Positions 42,029-50,838 of a stretch of DNA of 64,000 nucleotides are shown here, in pieces; the stretch's first letter is position 1; every line of letters starts with the position of its first letter. The stretch covers positions 1-64,000 of the forward strand of contig CAXAUZ010000001.1 of the NCBI GenBank assembly GCA_963972525.1. Direction: 5' to 3'. This stretch comes from Salinilacustrithrix sp003476595 (lineage in GTDB: Bacteria; Actinomycetota; Acidimicrobiia; Acidimicrobiales; Salinilacustritrichaceae). The notes beneath the pieces were generated by a model that saw nothing but the letters and a program-made list of their open reading frames with translations, was not told the DNA's origin and did no database searches. The position numbers were made by a program, and so were the translations under genes.

Positions 42029-42916
42029 CTAGCGGCGCCGGCGGGGGTGCTGGCAGCGGCGGCACCACCGGGCCCGTCGGCCGCCGACGACGGCCGAGCT
42101 GGTCGGCGTGCCGCAGGCCGCGCAGGTGGCCCGGGCGTGCACCTGCAGCTCGGCGGCGTAGGTGCCGGGACGGCCCCACAGGTCGACCCACCCCTCGTCC
42201 TCGAGGGTGACCCCGCCGGCGGCGATCGAGTCGACGGCGATGGCCCGGGCCGCGACGAGGATCCGCTCCCACGCCGCGGTGGCCAGCTCGCCGGCCGGCG
42301 CGGTCGGGTCGATGCCGGCTCGGTGGAGGGCCTCGTCGGCCAGGTACGAGCCGATGCCGGCCACGCCCTGGGTCTGGTCGAGCAGCACGGCCTTCACCCC
42401 GACCCGCCGGCGGGCGGCCAGGGCCTGCAGCGACACCCCGGTCACGGCCGGATCGAACAGGTCCGGCGCCACCGGCGCGACGCCGCCAGGCAGCACCCGC
42501 AGCTCACCGAACGTCCGCGGGTCCCGGAACCGAACCTCCACCGCACGTTCTGGACTGCACATCCCCTCACATGCGGGGGGATCGGTAGGCCAGAACGGGT
42601 CGGGGTGGGGTCCCAGTGCGAGGGTGGCGTGGACGTGACGGTCGGGGTGCGGTGTGCCCGGCTCGGCGACGAGGAGCTGGCCGCTCATGCGCAGGTGGAT
42701 GCCGAGCGCGGCGTCGGTGCCGTCGAGGTCGACGACGATCCACTTGCCGTGCGAGCGCACGCCCGCCACCCGCCGACCGACCAGCGCAGCCAGCGACACC
42801 GGATCGGTGTGCCGGACGGTGCGCGGGTGGGTCACCGGCAGCGCCGACAGCTCCCGGTCGGCGGCGACCTGGTGGAGCTGGGCGGCGGCGACCGCCACCT
42901 CGGCGGCTTCGGGCAT
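42029..42916 (-). CDS. Fpg/Nei-family DNA glycosylase with an in-frame insertion
   Basis: 295 residues. Starts MPEAAEV, giving the catalytic Pro2 and Glu3; Lys in VRSHGKWIVVDL, HLRMSGQLL, VGIGSYLADEALHRAGI-like GIGSYLADEALHRAGID and a C-terminal zinc finger (CAACGTP and CRRCQ). A bifunctional glycosylase/AP lyase removing oxidised bases is expected. Between LALGPHP and VEVRFRDPRTFGELRV about 20 extra residues, including FWPTDPPACEGMCSPERA, interrupt a normally tight beta-hairpin; they are encoded by a 50-base inverted repeat. The substrate-specific loop cannot be resolved between MutM and Nei. Confidence 0.88.
   Translation of the reverse strand: MPEAAEVAVAAAQLHQVAADRELSALPVTHPRTVRHTDPVSLAALVGRRVAGVRSHGKWIVVDLDGTDAALGIHLRMSGQLLVAEPGTPHPDRHVHATLALGPHPDPFWPTDPPACEGMCSPERAVEVRFRDPRTFGELRVLPGGVAPVAPDLFDPAVTGVSLQALAARRRVGVKAVLLDQTQGVAGIGSYLADEALHRAGIDPTAPAGELATAAWERILVAARAIAVDSIAAGGVTLEDEGWVDLWGRPGTYAAELQVHARATCAACGTPTSSAVVGGRRARWCRRCQHPRRRR
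42547..42596. repeat. Palindromic element inside the DNA glycosylase gene
   Basis: GTTCTGG (42547-42553) pairs with CCAGAAC (42590-42596), and inside it ATCCCC (42561-42566) pairs with GGGGAT (42577-42582). The element coincides with the protein insertion and keeps the frame, much like the Rickettsia palindromic elements found within coding genes. No second copy was noticed in the window. Confidence 0.5.
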
Positions 42917-43014
42917 TACGACGGGTGCGGAGAAGTCACGTTCCTCCGCGGTCCGGGCTTGCGGCTCCGCCGCACCAAGGGCACCGTGACATGGGTCGCT
43001 TCGCTCCGGCTCGG

Positions 43015-43347
43015 TCAGCCCTCGAGGAGCTCTTCGGGCTCGATCAGGTCGCCGGCCGCGGCGAGCGCGCTGGCCAGGCCGACGGCCCGGGCGTAGACGG
43101 CGGCGAAGTACGCCTCCGACGCCTGCTCCTGGCCGGGCAGCGGCGGCCGCCCCAGGGACCGCACGACGGCGGAGGGGTCCTGGGTGATGCGGATGTCGTC
43201 GCGGGGCTCCGGGAGGGTCTTGGGATCGCCCCAGAACTCGGCCGTCGCCTTGGCGGTGGACCGGTTGCGGCGCTTGCGGTTGCGGCGCTTGCGCCCCCCG
43301 CCGTCGCCGTTCGAGCCGTTCTGGCCGTTGGATCCGTTGGCGCTCAT
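43015..43347 (-). CDS. Small basic protein coupled to the SNF2 helicase
   Basis: 110 residues. N-terminus is Asn/Gly-rich then strongly basic (GGGRKRRNRKRRNRSTAKA); the rest is a helical domain (QASEAYFAAVYARAVGLASA). Its ATG overlaps the SNF2 stop (ATGA), so the pair is cotranslated. Probable nucleic-acid-binding partner of the helicase, by charge and context only. Family not recognised. Confidence 0.72.
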   Translation of the reverse strand: MSANGSNGQNGSNGDGGGRKRRNRKRRNRSTAKATAEFWGDPKTLPEPRDDIRITQDPSAVVRSLGRPPLPGQEQASEAYFAAVYARAVGLASALAAAGDLIEPEELLEG

Positions 43348-46300
43348 GATGCGTCCTCCGCCTGCTCGTCGTCGTCGGTGAGCAACAGGTCCGGGTCGAT
43401 GCCGAGGGCGGCCTGCAGCTGCTGGGCGTCGAGGTCGCCGATGCTCGAGGACTTGGGCAGGACCAGGTCCGCGATGCGGCGCTTGCCGGCGACGACCTCC
43501 TCGACCCGCTCGTCCACGGTGCCGGGGCACACGAGGCGGTGGGCGATGACCGTGCTCTTCTGGCCGATGCGCCACACGCGGTCGCGGGCCTGGTCCTCCA
43601 CGGCGGGGTTCCACCAGCGGTCGTAGAGCACGACGTGGTTTGCGGCGGTGAGGTTGAGGCCGGTGCCGCCGGCCTTGAGCGACAGCACCATGGCGCCGGG
43701 TCCGGTGCCGTTCTGGAACGTCTTGACCAGCTCGTCGCGGGCGCCGCGGCCGAGACCGCCGTGGTAGCAGGCGATGGGCAGGTGGTACCGATCGGTGAGG
43801 TACTTGGCGAGCTTGTCGCCCCACGTGGCGAAGTGCGTGAAGATCAGCACCCGCTCGCCGGACTCGAACACCGACTCCACGATCTCGTTGAGGCGGGTCA
43901 GCTTGCCGGAGCGACCGTCGAGCGGCTCGCCGGTGGGCTGGTAGGCCTCGGGGTGGTTGCAGATCTGCTTGAGCGCTGTGATCGCAGCGAGCACCGCGCC
44001 CTTCTTCTGCGGGGAGTCCTCGCTGCTCGTGTCGATGACGAGGCGGTCGAGCACGGCCTGGTAGAGGCCGATCTGCTCCTTGGTCATCGCGCAGTGGTCG
44101 AGCTCGTCGATGCGGTCGGGCAGCTCGGCGGCGATGGCGGGCTCGGCCTTGGTGCGGCGGAACACGAGGATGCCGTTGAGCGCCTTGAGCGCGGATTCGG
44201 CGCCGTCCTTGCCCGTGCCGCTCGGCGACAGCTGGGAGATGAACTGCGCCCGGCCGCCGACGAGGCCCGGGTTGCAGTAGTCGATGATCGACCACAGGTC
44301 GCCGAGGCCGTTCTCGATCGGCGTGCCGGTGAGGGCCACGCGGCTGCGGGCCTCGATGCGCCGCAGCTGCTGGGCCGTGTCGGAGGTGGGGTTCTTGATG
44401 GCCTGGGCCTCGTCGAGGACGACCTTGCCCCACTCGACCTTCTCCAGCGCGGCGACGTCGCGCACGGCCGTGCCGTAGGTGGTGATGACCACGTCGGCGT
44501 TCTCGACCATCTTCGGGATGCCGCGGGGGCTCGTGCGGTTCTGGCCGTGGTGCACGACGACCCGCAGGCGCTTGGTGAAGCGACGGGCCTCGTTGGCCCA
44601 GTTGCCCACCACGGCAGGCGGGGCCACGACGAGGGTCGGTCCCTTGCCGGCGGTCGCCGCGACGTGGGCGAGCATGGTCGGCGTCTTGCCCAGGCCCATG
44701 TCGAGGGCGAGGCAGCCGCCGAGGCCGGCGTCGTCGAGGAAGCGCAGCCAGGCGACGGCTTCGGCCTGGTAGTGGCGCAGCTCGCCGTCGAAGCCCTCGG
44801 GGCTGGCCGAGACGGTGTCCTCGGAGATCTGCGACGCGCTGCGCAGCAGGTCGGCGGCCCAGCCGGCGCCGGTGATCTGGATGCCGCCGGCGAGGGGCGA
44901 GCCCTCCAGCCCGAGGGCCTGGCGGAGCATGTCGGCACCGGTGAGGCGGGTCTTGTCGGCCCGCTCGGCGAGCGCGGCAGCCGCCTCGCGCAGGTCGGCC
45001 TTGTCGACCTCAACCCACTTGTCGCCCGACTTGATCAGCGGGCGGGCCTGGGTGGCGAGGCGGCGGACGTCCTCGGCGGACAGCTCGACCCCGTCGAACA
45101 CCACCGACCAGCGCACGTTGGCCAGCTGCTGGGCACCGACGACGGACTCCTGGGCCTCGTCCGCGGTGAGGCGCAGGCCGGGTGCCGGCTTGCGGCGCGA
45201 CAGCATCGGGACCTGCACGTCGAAGCCGGCGGCGCGGAGCACCTCGCCGGTCTGGGACATGAGCTGCCAGGCCTCCTCCTGGGAGAGGATGACCTCGCCC
45301 CGGCGGCGTCCACCGGGACGGCTCAGCTCGGGGAACAGCTTCTCGACCCGGGCCAGCTGCGCCTTCATCTCCCGGGACTTGGTGTTGGAGGCGTTGACCA
45401 TGGCGACCTCGACGGGCTCGAGCACGTCGTCGTTGCCCGGGGCCAGCACGGCGCAGTGCCAGGCGTTGCCCTCGTCGGGCGGGTCGAGGCGGACGGTGAG
45501 GGCCAACTTGGCGGTGCCGGTGACCGGCGACGACCACTGGTCGAGGCGGCGGACCAGCTCGGCCCCGGCGCGGGTCGGGGCGTCGAAGGGCTTGCCGTCG
45601 AGGCGGGCCAGCACGGTCTCGGCCACGTCGCTGCGGGAGCGGGGGTCGGGCGGCGGCGCGGGCACCTCGAGGCGCTCGGCGGCCATCTCGCAGATCGTGC
45701 CGAGCAGATCCGACAGCACGGACTGGGTGAAGGCCCGGCCGTCCTGGCGGTTGCCGGTGGCGGCGGCGGCCGTGGGCCGGGCGGCGGCCAGCTCGCTGAT
45801 GGCCTCGGGGTCGATGAGCACCGGCTCCCAGTGCACCTCGAAGGTGGACAGGTCCTTGCCGCCGGCGTCGTCGCGCCGGCGCACCTTGCGCAGCCGAGGC
45901 ACCATCCGGCCCTGGGCCGCGAGGCGCACGGCCATGGCTGCGGTGAGGCCGAGCCACGGGACGGACACGCCGACCTCGGCGTCCTCGGGCGTGCGTCGCA
46001 TGGCCACGAGCCAGCCGAGCGCGGCGCCGAGCGGGGCTCGGACCGTCTCGGCCTTGGAGCCGTCGGGGAGCTTGACCGGACGGTGCTCCTCCCACGGGAT
46101 CGAGCCACCGCCGATCGCGGCGAGCCGGGCGCGGACGCCGGCGACGGAGTCGGAGGGCGCGTCCTTGCCACCCGCCCAGGCGATGATCGACCCGGCTTCC
46201 CAGGTCAGCTGCAGCTGGGTGGTGCCGGGCTCCACCGGCGCGGCCGGGGCGGGGGTGGGGCGGCCCTTGGCCTTGCGCTGGCCGCCGTCGGGGGTCAGCT

Positions 46301-46586
46301 CGTCCTCGGACGGCGGGCCGAGCAGCTCGGTCAGCACCTCGTCGATGCGGAACGCCTCGCGGTCGAAGTCCTCGATGATGGCCAGGCGCTCGGGACCGCG
46401 GACGGTGCGGCGCGTCTCCTCGATGACCCGGTCGGCCCGGTCGAGGAGGCGGTACAGGACCCGCACCCAGTCGTCCCGGAACCGGTCGAGCACGGCGCGC
46501 TGCTCGGCCGTCTCATGACCGTCCAGGTGCGCCTGCACGGTGGACTCGAAGTCTCGCGGCAGGACGGCAGGTGCCTCCGGCGACAA
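43344..46586 (-). CDS. SNF2/HepA-family helicase
   Basis: 1080 residues. N-terminal 550 residues form the bacterial SNF2-associated region (TWEAGSIIAWAGGKD, ISELAAARP); the motor follows: LRHYQAEAVAWLRFLDDAGL, Walker A LALDMGLGKTPTMLAHV, VLDEAQAIKNPTS, VALTGTPIENGLGDLWSI, then VLIFTHFATW, LSLKAGGTGLNLTAANHVV and DQARDRVWRIGQKSTV. ATP-driven remodelling of protein-DNA or RNA polymerase complexes is the family role. Start is doubtful: TTG 46586 has no ribosome binding site, whereas ATC 46601 in frame is preceded by GGAGAG at a 4-base gap. Upstream on the same strand lies the selenoprotein peroxidase gene. Confidence 0.9.
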   Translation of the reverse strand: MSPEAPAVLPRDFESTVQAHLDGHETAEQRAVLDRFRDDWVRVLYRLLDRADRVIEETRRTVRGPERLAIIEDFDREAFRIDEVLTELLGPPSEDELTPDGGQRKAKGRPTPAPAAPVEPGTTQLQLTWEAGSIIAWAGGKDAPSDSVAGVRARLAAIGGGSIPWEEHRPVKLPDGSKAETVRAPLGAALGWLVAMRRTPEDAEVGVSVPWLGLTAAMAVRLAAQGRMVPRLRKVRRRDDAGGKDLSTFEVHWEPVLIDPEAISELAAARPTAAAATGNRQDGRAFTQSVLSDLLGTICEMAAERLEVPAPPPDPRSRSDVAETVLARLDGKPFDAPTRAGAELVRRLDQWSSPVTGTAKLALTVRLDPPDEGNAWHCAVLAPGNDDVLEPVEVAMVNASNTKSREMKAQLARVEKLFPELSRPGGRRRGEVILSQEEAWQLMSQTGEVLRAAGFDVQVPMLSRRKPAPGLRLTADEAQESVVGAQQLANVRWSVVFDGVELSAEDVRRLATQARPLIKSGDKWVEVDKADLREAAAALAERADKTRLTGADMLRQALGLEGSPLAGGIQITGAGWAADLLRSASQISEDTVSASPEGFDGELRHYQAEAVAWLRFLDDAGLGGCLALDMGLGKTPTMLAHVAATAGKGPTLVVAPPAVVGNWANEARRFTKRLRVVVHHGQNRTSPRGIPKMVENADVVITTYGTAVRDVAALEKVEWGKVVLDEAQAIKNPTSDTAQQLRRIEARSRVALTGTPIENGLGDLWSIIDYCNPGLVGGRAQFISQLSPSGTGKDGAESALKALNGILVFRRTKAEPAIAAELPDRIDELDHCAMTKEQIGLYQAVLDRLVIDTSSEDSPQKKGAVLAAITALKQICNHPEAYQPTGEPLDGRSGKLTRLNEIVESVFESGERVLIFTHFATWGDKLAKYLTDRYHLPIACYHGGLGRGARDELVKTFQNGTGPGAMVLSLKAGGTGLNLTAANHVVLYDRWWNPAVEDQARDRVWRIGQKSTVIAHRLVCPGTVDERVEEVVAGKRRIADLVLPKSSSIGDLDAQQLQAALGIDPDLLLTDDDEQAEDAS

Positions 46587-46832
46587 GGTGGTGCTGGTGA
46601 TCGTGCTCTCCGTTCGATGCGGGCACCGGCGACCCGCGCCGCCCCGTGCAATCCCCGCTGCAACCGCCAGGCGACCCGGTGGGTCACGAGCTGTCGCGCT
46701 GGGAGGGCGACCTGCTCCGGACGTGGCGTTCGACCGGACCTGAGCCGTGCACCGAAGCGGTGGACGACCAGCTCGGCCACCAGCATACCCACGGGAGCGC
46801 CCCGAACGGGCACCCCACCCGTCCCGACCGGA

Positions 46833-47312
46833 CTAGAGGTAGGTGGGGAGCTCCGCCCGGATCTCCTCCGGGGTCTTCATCGGCGACCAGCGGGCGAGCA
46901 CGGAGCCGTCCCGGCCGACCAGGAACTTCTCGAAGTTCCAGGTGATGTCGCTGCTCTCACCCTCGCCGGGCAGCTCGGATTTGAGCAGCTGGTAGAGCTC
47001 GCACGCACCGTCGCCGTTGACCTCGATCTTGGAGAACATCGGGAAGTTGGCGTCGTACTTGGACGTCGCGAACTCGAGGATCTCCTCGTCGGAGCCGGGC
47101 TCCTGGTTGCCGAACTGGTTGCAGGGGAAGGCCAGGACGGTGAAGCCCTGGTCGGCGAAGTCTTCCTGGAGCGCACGCAGACCTGCGTACTGGGGCGTCA
47201 GCCCTCACTCACTGGCCACGTTGACGACGAGGCAGACCTGGTCGCGGAACGTGGAGAAGTCGATCTGCTCACCGGTGATCGACCGCATCTCGAGGTCGTG
47301 GAACGAAGCCAT
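46833..47312 (-). CDS. Glutathione peroxidase-family selenoprotein (in-frame UGA = Sec36)
   Basis: 159 residues if UGA 47207-47205 is read as selenocysteine. The N-terminal part ends VCLVVNVASE, then U, then GLTPQYAGLRALQEDF: precisely the NVAS-x-[CU]-G-x-T active site. The rest of the catalytic set is intact: Gln70 in FPCNQFGNQEPG and Trp125-Asn126 in TWNFEKFLV. Both halves are full length and in the same frame, so decay is unlikely. Reduces peroxides with thiols. ATG 47312 is 6 bases after TATGGT (47324-47319), a leaderless start. A SECIS-like hairpin follows the UGA. Standard annotation would split this into two fragments. Confidence 0.88.
47173..47190 (-). promoter_or_regulatory. Bacterial SECIS-like hairpin in the GPx gene
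   Basis: Reading the minus strand, GUACGC (47190-47185) pairs with GCGUGC (47178-47173) around the loop AGGUCU. There are 20 bases between the UGA and the loop, within the spacing of bacterial SECIS elements recognised by SelB, and the loop carries an early GG. Fold judged by eye. Confidence 0.6.
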
Positions 47313-47340
47313 CCCGCCACCATAGGTGCCGCGCGGGTGC

Positions 47341-47709
47341 TCAGCGGCGACGCCCCAGCTCGCGGTCGAGCTGGCGGCGCTCCCGCTTCGTGGGTCGGCC
47401 CGCACCGCGCTCGCGCTCCCCGAAGAGGGCCTGCAGCGGGCGCTCCGGCGGGGGCGGGCTGTGGTCCACGTAGCACTCGACGGCGATGGGCGCCCCCACC
47501 CGCTTGTCGATGATGCGGGCCACGTCGAGGATCCGCTCCCGCTGCCCGACCTGGGCGTGGACGCGGTCGCCGACCCGCACCTTCTGCGCCGGCTTCACGG
47601 TGCGCCCGTCGATCTCGACGTGCCCGCCGCTGCACGCCTTGGTGGCATCGGAGCGGGTCTTGTAGATCCTCACGGCCCACAGCCACCGGTCCACGCGCGT
47701 GCTCTCCAC
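47341..47709 (-). CDS. S4-domain RNA-binding protein (Hsp15-like)
   Basis: 122 residues. S4 domain at the N-terminus: RVDRWLWAVRIYKTRSDATK, ACSGGHVEIDGRTVKPAQKV and VGDRVHA, followed by an Arg-rich tail (RPTKRERRQLDRELGRRR). Hsp15 recycles stalled 50S subunits carrying nascent chains. GTG 47709 lies 5 bases after GACGAT. The gap to the downstream peroxidase start is 28 bases. Confidence 0.88.
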   Translation of the reverse strand: MESTRVDRWLWAVRIYKTRSDATKACSGGHVEIDGRTVKPAQKVRVGDRVHAQVGQRERILDVARIIDKRVGAPIAVECYVDHSPPPPERPLQALFGERERGAGRPTKRERRQLDRELGRRR

Positions 47710-47776
47710 CCGCCCATCGTCGCGCGGCGGAGCGGGGCGCGGTCACCGGCAGCGGCGTCGTCGCTACCGTCGCTCC

Positions 47777-49024
47777 GTGCCCGGCACCCCGAACACGGAC
47801 CACCACGACGTCGCCATCGTGGGTGCCGGGCTCGCCGGCCTCGTCGCCGCCCGCACCCTGGTGGCCGCCGGGCGCGACGTCGTCGTGCTCGAAGCGGCCG
47901 ACGCGCCCGGCGGACGGGTGCGCACCGACCTGGTCGACGGGCACCGCCTGGACCGGGGCTTCCAGGTGCTGCTCACCGACTACCCCGAGCTCCCCCGCCA
48001 CCTGGACCTGGACGCCCTCGACCTCCGCCGATTCGACCCGGGCGCGCTGGTGCGGGTGGGCGACCGCTTCCACCGGGTCGTCGACCCGTTCCGCTCCCCC
48101 GTCGCCGGGCTGCGCGGCGCGCTCGCGCCGGTGGGCTCGATCGGCGACAAGCTGCGGGTCGGCCTGCTGCGCCGGCGGCTCCTGCGGGCCACGGCACCCG
48201 ACCTGCTTCGGGGCGAGGACGTGACGACAGCCCAGGCGCTGCGGGACGAAGGGTTCTCCCCGGCGATGATCGAGCGCTTCTTCGAGCCGCTCGTCGGCGG
48301 CATCCAGCTCGACCCGTCGCTCGGCACCAGCCGGCGGGTGTTCGACGTGGTGTTCCGCAGCCTCGCCCGGGGCGACTCGGCTGTGCCCGCGCTCGGCATG
48401 GAGGCGATCCCCCGGCAGCTGGCGGCCGGGCTGCCCGAGGGCACGATCCGCTGCGACGCGCCCGTCGAGCGCGTCGAGGACGGCCGGGTGGCCCTCGCCG
48501 GTGGTGCGGTGGTGACCGCGGACCACGTGGTCGTCGCAACGGAGGGTCCGGCCGCCGCTCGACTGCTCGGGACCGACGAGGTCGGGTCCCGCGCTGCGTC
48601 GTGCGTGTGGTTCAGCGCACCCGACGCGCCGGTCGAGGACCGGCTGGTGATCCTCGATGGCACCGGCGAGGGGCCGGCCCGCAACGTGGCGGTGATGACC
48701 AACGTCGCCGAGACCTACGCCCCGCAGGGCCGATCGCTCATCGCCGCGGCCGTGCCCGGCCGGGCCGACAGCTCCCTGGAGCCCGCCGTGCGGGACCAGC
48801 TGCGCGGCTGGTGGGGCGCCCAGGTCGACGGGTGGGTGCACCTGCGCACCGACGCGATCGTCCACGGTCAGCCGAACCAGTCGCCGCCGTTCGCGCCGAA
48901 GCAGGCGGTCGCGGTGCGACCCGGGCTGTGGGTGTGCGGCGACCACCGCGACACCGGCTCGATCCAGGGCGCGATGTTCTCCGGGCGCCGCTGCGCCGAG
49001 GCCGTGCTGGCCGCCTCCGCCTGA
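47777..49024 (+). CDS. FAD-dependent amine/protoporphyrinogen-oxidase-like oxidoreductase
   Basis: 415 residues. N-terminal FAD dinucleotide motif VAIVGAGLAGLVAARTLVAA with the Glu of VVVLEAADAPGGRVRTD; C-terminal FAD segment GLWVCGDHRDTGSIQGAMFSG. The central LDRGFQVLLTDYPELPRHLD is typical of the desaturase/amine-oxidase group of bacterial NAD(P)-binding proteins, which include carotenoid and protoporphyrinogen enzymes. Specific substrate not predictable. GTG 47777 follows TACCGT (47765-47770) by 6 bases. Confidence 0.83.
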   Translation: MPGTPNTDHHDVAIVGAGLAGLVAARTLVAAGRDVVVLEAADAPGGRVRTDLVDGHRLDRGFQVLLTDYPELPRHLDLDALDLRRFDPGALVRVGDRFHRVVDPFRSPVAGLRGALAPVGSIGDKLRVGLLRRRLLRATAPDLLRGEDVTTAQALRDEGFSPAMIERFFEPLVGGIQLDPSLGTSRRVFDVVFRSLARGDSAVPALGMEAIPRQLAAGLPEGTIRCDAPVERVEDGRVALAGGAVVTADHVVVATEGPAAARLLGTDEVGSRAASCVWFSAPDAPVEDRLVILDGTGEGPARNVAVMTNVAETYAPQGRSLIAAAVPGRADSSLEPAVRDQLRGWWGAQVDGWVHLRTDAIVHGQPNQSPPFAPKQAVAVRPGLWVCGDHRDTGSIQGAMFSGRRCAEAVLAASA

Positions 49025-49062
49025 CGCCCACCGCAGCGGCGGACGTCAGGCGGCGGAGCGGA

Positions 49063-50280
49063 TCAGGCCGCGCTGGACTCCAGGATGTGGACGCCGCAGG
49101 CCGAGCCGAGGCCGATGACGTGGGCCAGGCCCACCTTGGCGCCCTCGATCTGGCGGTCGCCGGCCTCACCGCGGAGGTGGTGGCACACCTCCCAGATGTT
49201 GGCGATGCCCGTGGCCGAGATCGGGTGGCCCTTCGACTCGAGGCCACCGGAGACGTTGACCGGGGTCGAGCCGTCGCGCCAGGTGGCGCCGGACTCGAAG
49301 AGGTCCACCGCCCCGCCCGGCTCGCACAGCATGAGGTTGTCGTAGTGCACCAGCTCGGCCGTGGCGAAGCAGTCGTGCAGCTCGACCAGGTCGAGGTCCT
49401 CGGGTGACACGCCGGCCTGCTCGTAGGCCTGCGTGGCCGCCATGCGGGTGAGCGTGTTCACGTCGGGCAGGACCTGGCAGGCCTCCTGCCACGGGTCGGA
49501 GGTGAGCACGGACGCCGACACCTTCACGGCCCGGCGCTGCTGCTCCTTGGAGAGGGTCTTGAGCTTGGCGCCGGAGACGACCACGGCGGCGGCGCCGCCG
49601 TCGCAGTTGGCCGAGCACATCGGGCGGGTGTTGGGGTAGGCGATCATCACGTCGCCCATCACCTGCTCGAGGCTCATCTCCTTGGTGTAGGCCGCCAGCG
49701 GGTTCAGCGTGGAGTGCTTGTGGTTCTTCACGCTGATCCGGGCGAACAGCTCGAAGGCCTCGCCGCTGTAGTCGTTGTCGTGCAGGTACTCCATGCCGAC
49801 CTGGGCGAACGTGCCCGGCATGGCCGCGGTGCCGATGCGGCCGTCGACGCCGGCGACGGCACCGAATCGGCCCGAGGGCTCCCACTTGTGCTCGTCCTTC
49901 TTGCCGCCACCACCACCGCCGCCGAGGAGACCGGCACCGGCCAGCTTCTCGACGCCGACGGCGAGGCCCATGTCGCACTCGCCGGCCTTGATGGCCATGA
50001 TCGCCGTGCGCAGCGCGGTGGCGCCCGTGGCGCACGCGTTGGCCACGTTGAACACCGGGATGCCGGTCTGGCCGATCTGCTTCTGGAGCTGCTGGCCGAA
50101 GCCGGCGCTCGCGTTCATCAGGTTGCCGGCGGCCAGGATGCCCATGTCGGCCATGGTCACGCCGGCGTCGGCGAGGGCGGCCATGGCCGCCTCCGCGCCG
50201 AGGTCGACCACGTCGGAGTCCGGGTGCTTCCCGAACTTCGTCATGTGGATGCCGAGGATGTAGATGTCGTCAGAGCTCAT
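49063..50280 (-). CDS. Thiolase/lipid-transfer (SCPx-type) protein
   Basis: 405 residues of the thiolase fold. Nucleophile Cys in NVANACATGATALRTAI; His and Cys equivalents in LVELHDCFATAELVHYD and GGLESKGHPISATG. A Gly run (LLGGGGGGGKK) forms a loop after the nucleophile. This Ltp/SCPx-like subgroup performs thiolysis or retro-aldol cleavage of branched or sterol side-chain acyl-CoAs together with a DUF35 OB-fold partner, which lies just upstream here. ATG 50280 has AAGGA upstream. Confidence 0.87.
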   Translation of the reverse strand: MSSDDIYILGIHMTKFGKHPDSDVVDLGAEAAMAALADAGVTMADMGILAAGNLMNASAGFGQQLQKQIGQTGIPVFNVANACATGATALRTAIMAIKAGECDMGLAVGVEKLAGAGLLGGGGGGGKKDEHKWEPSGRFGAVAGVDGRIGTAAMPGTFAQVGMEYLHDNDYSGEAFELFARISVKNHKHSTLNPLAAYTKEMSLEQVMGDVMIAYPNTRPMCSANCDGGAAAVVVSGAKLKTLSKEQQRRAVKVSASVLTSDPWQEACQVLPDVNTLTRMAATQAYEQAGVSPEDLDLVELHDCFATAELVHYDNLMLCEPGGAVDLFESGATWRDGSTPVNVSGGLESKGHPISATGIANIWEVCHHLRGEAGDRQIEGAKVGLAHVIGLGSACGVHILESSAA

Positions 50281-50382
50281 GTCAGGGAAGGTCCTTCGCG
50301 ATCGCACAGGTGGATGTGAGGGTGGCCGCCGTCGGGAGCGCCAGCGAGCAGGCGGCACGCGGCGCTGCGGAGCAGACCGCCA

Positions 50383-50781
50383 TCAGCACGGTTCGTAGCC
50401 GAAGCCGATGGCCTCGACGCCGTCGTCGTCGGTGCCGAGCGAGTAGGTCGCCAGGCGCACCGGCATGCCGAGCTTCACGTGCTCGTCATCGGGTTCGACG
50501 TTGATGATGTTGGTGCGCACGCTCGTGCCGCCGGCGTCGACGATGCCGGCCACGAAGGGCACGGGCACGCCGGGGGCGGCGAAGGTCACGATGGTGAACG
50601 AGCGCAGCGTGCCCTCGGTGGGCACGTCGACCGTGGTGAAGTCGGTGCCGAAGCACGACGCGCACGCGTTGCGCCGGTCGAAGTAGCGGGCACCGCACGA
50701 GGTGCACTCGGTGGCCTCCAGGTGCGGGTCCTCGCCCAGCACCAGGTAGTCCACGATCGGGATCTGGGTCTTCGTAGCCAC
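50383..50781 (-). CDS. DUF35 OB-fold protein with zinc ribbon (thiolase partner)
   Basis: 132 residues. N-terminal zinc ribbon with CTSCGARYFDRRNACASC, then an OB-fold (TLRSFTIVTFAAPGVPVPFV, GMPVRLATYS). These ChsH2/DUF35-like proteins bind a thiolase-type aldolase and complete its active site. GTG 50781 is preceded by AGGAG. Lies between the P450 and thiolase genes, all on the same strand. Confidence 0.87.
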   Translation of the reverse strand: MATKTQIPIVDYLVLGEDPHLEATECTSCGARYFDRRNACASCFGTDFTTVDVPTEGTLRSFTIVTFAAPGVPVPFVAGIVDAGGTSVRTNIINVEPDDEHVKLGMPVRLATYSLGTDDDGVEAIGFGYEPC

Positions 50782-50838
50782 GGAGCTCCTGTCAGATGGT
50801 GGCCGCGCGTCCCCGGCACGGCCGTGATGGTGGGGAAT

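Noticed and set aside
46833..47312. GPx as a pseudogene from a nonsense mutation
   Set aside because: The stop is UGA, sits exactly at the catalytic position, both sides keep all catalytic residues, a hairpin follows, and a second gene shows the same pattern.
43539..47513. A 1324-codon open frame on the + strand
   Set aside because: It is antisense to the SNF2 helicase and GPx genes; high GC creates long shadow frames and this one has no domains, low-complexity composition and no ribosome binding site.
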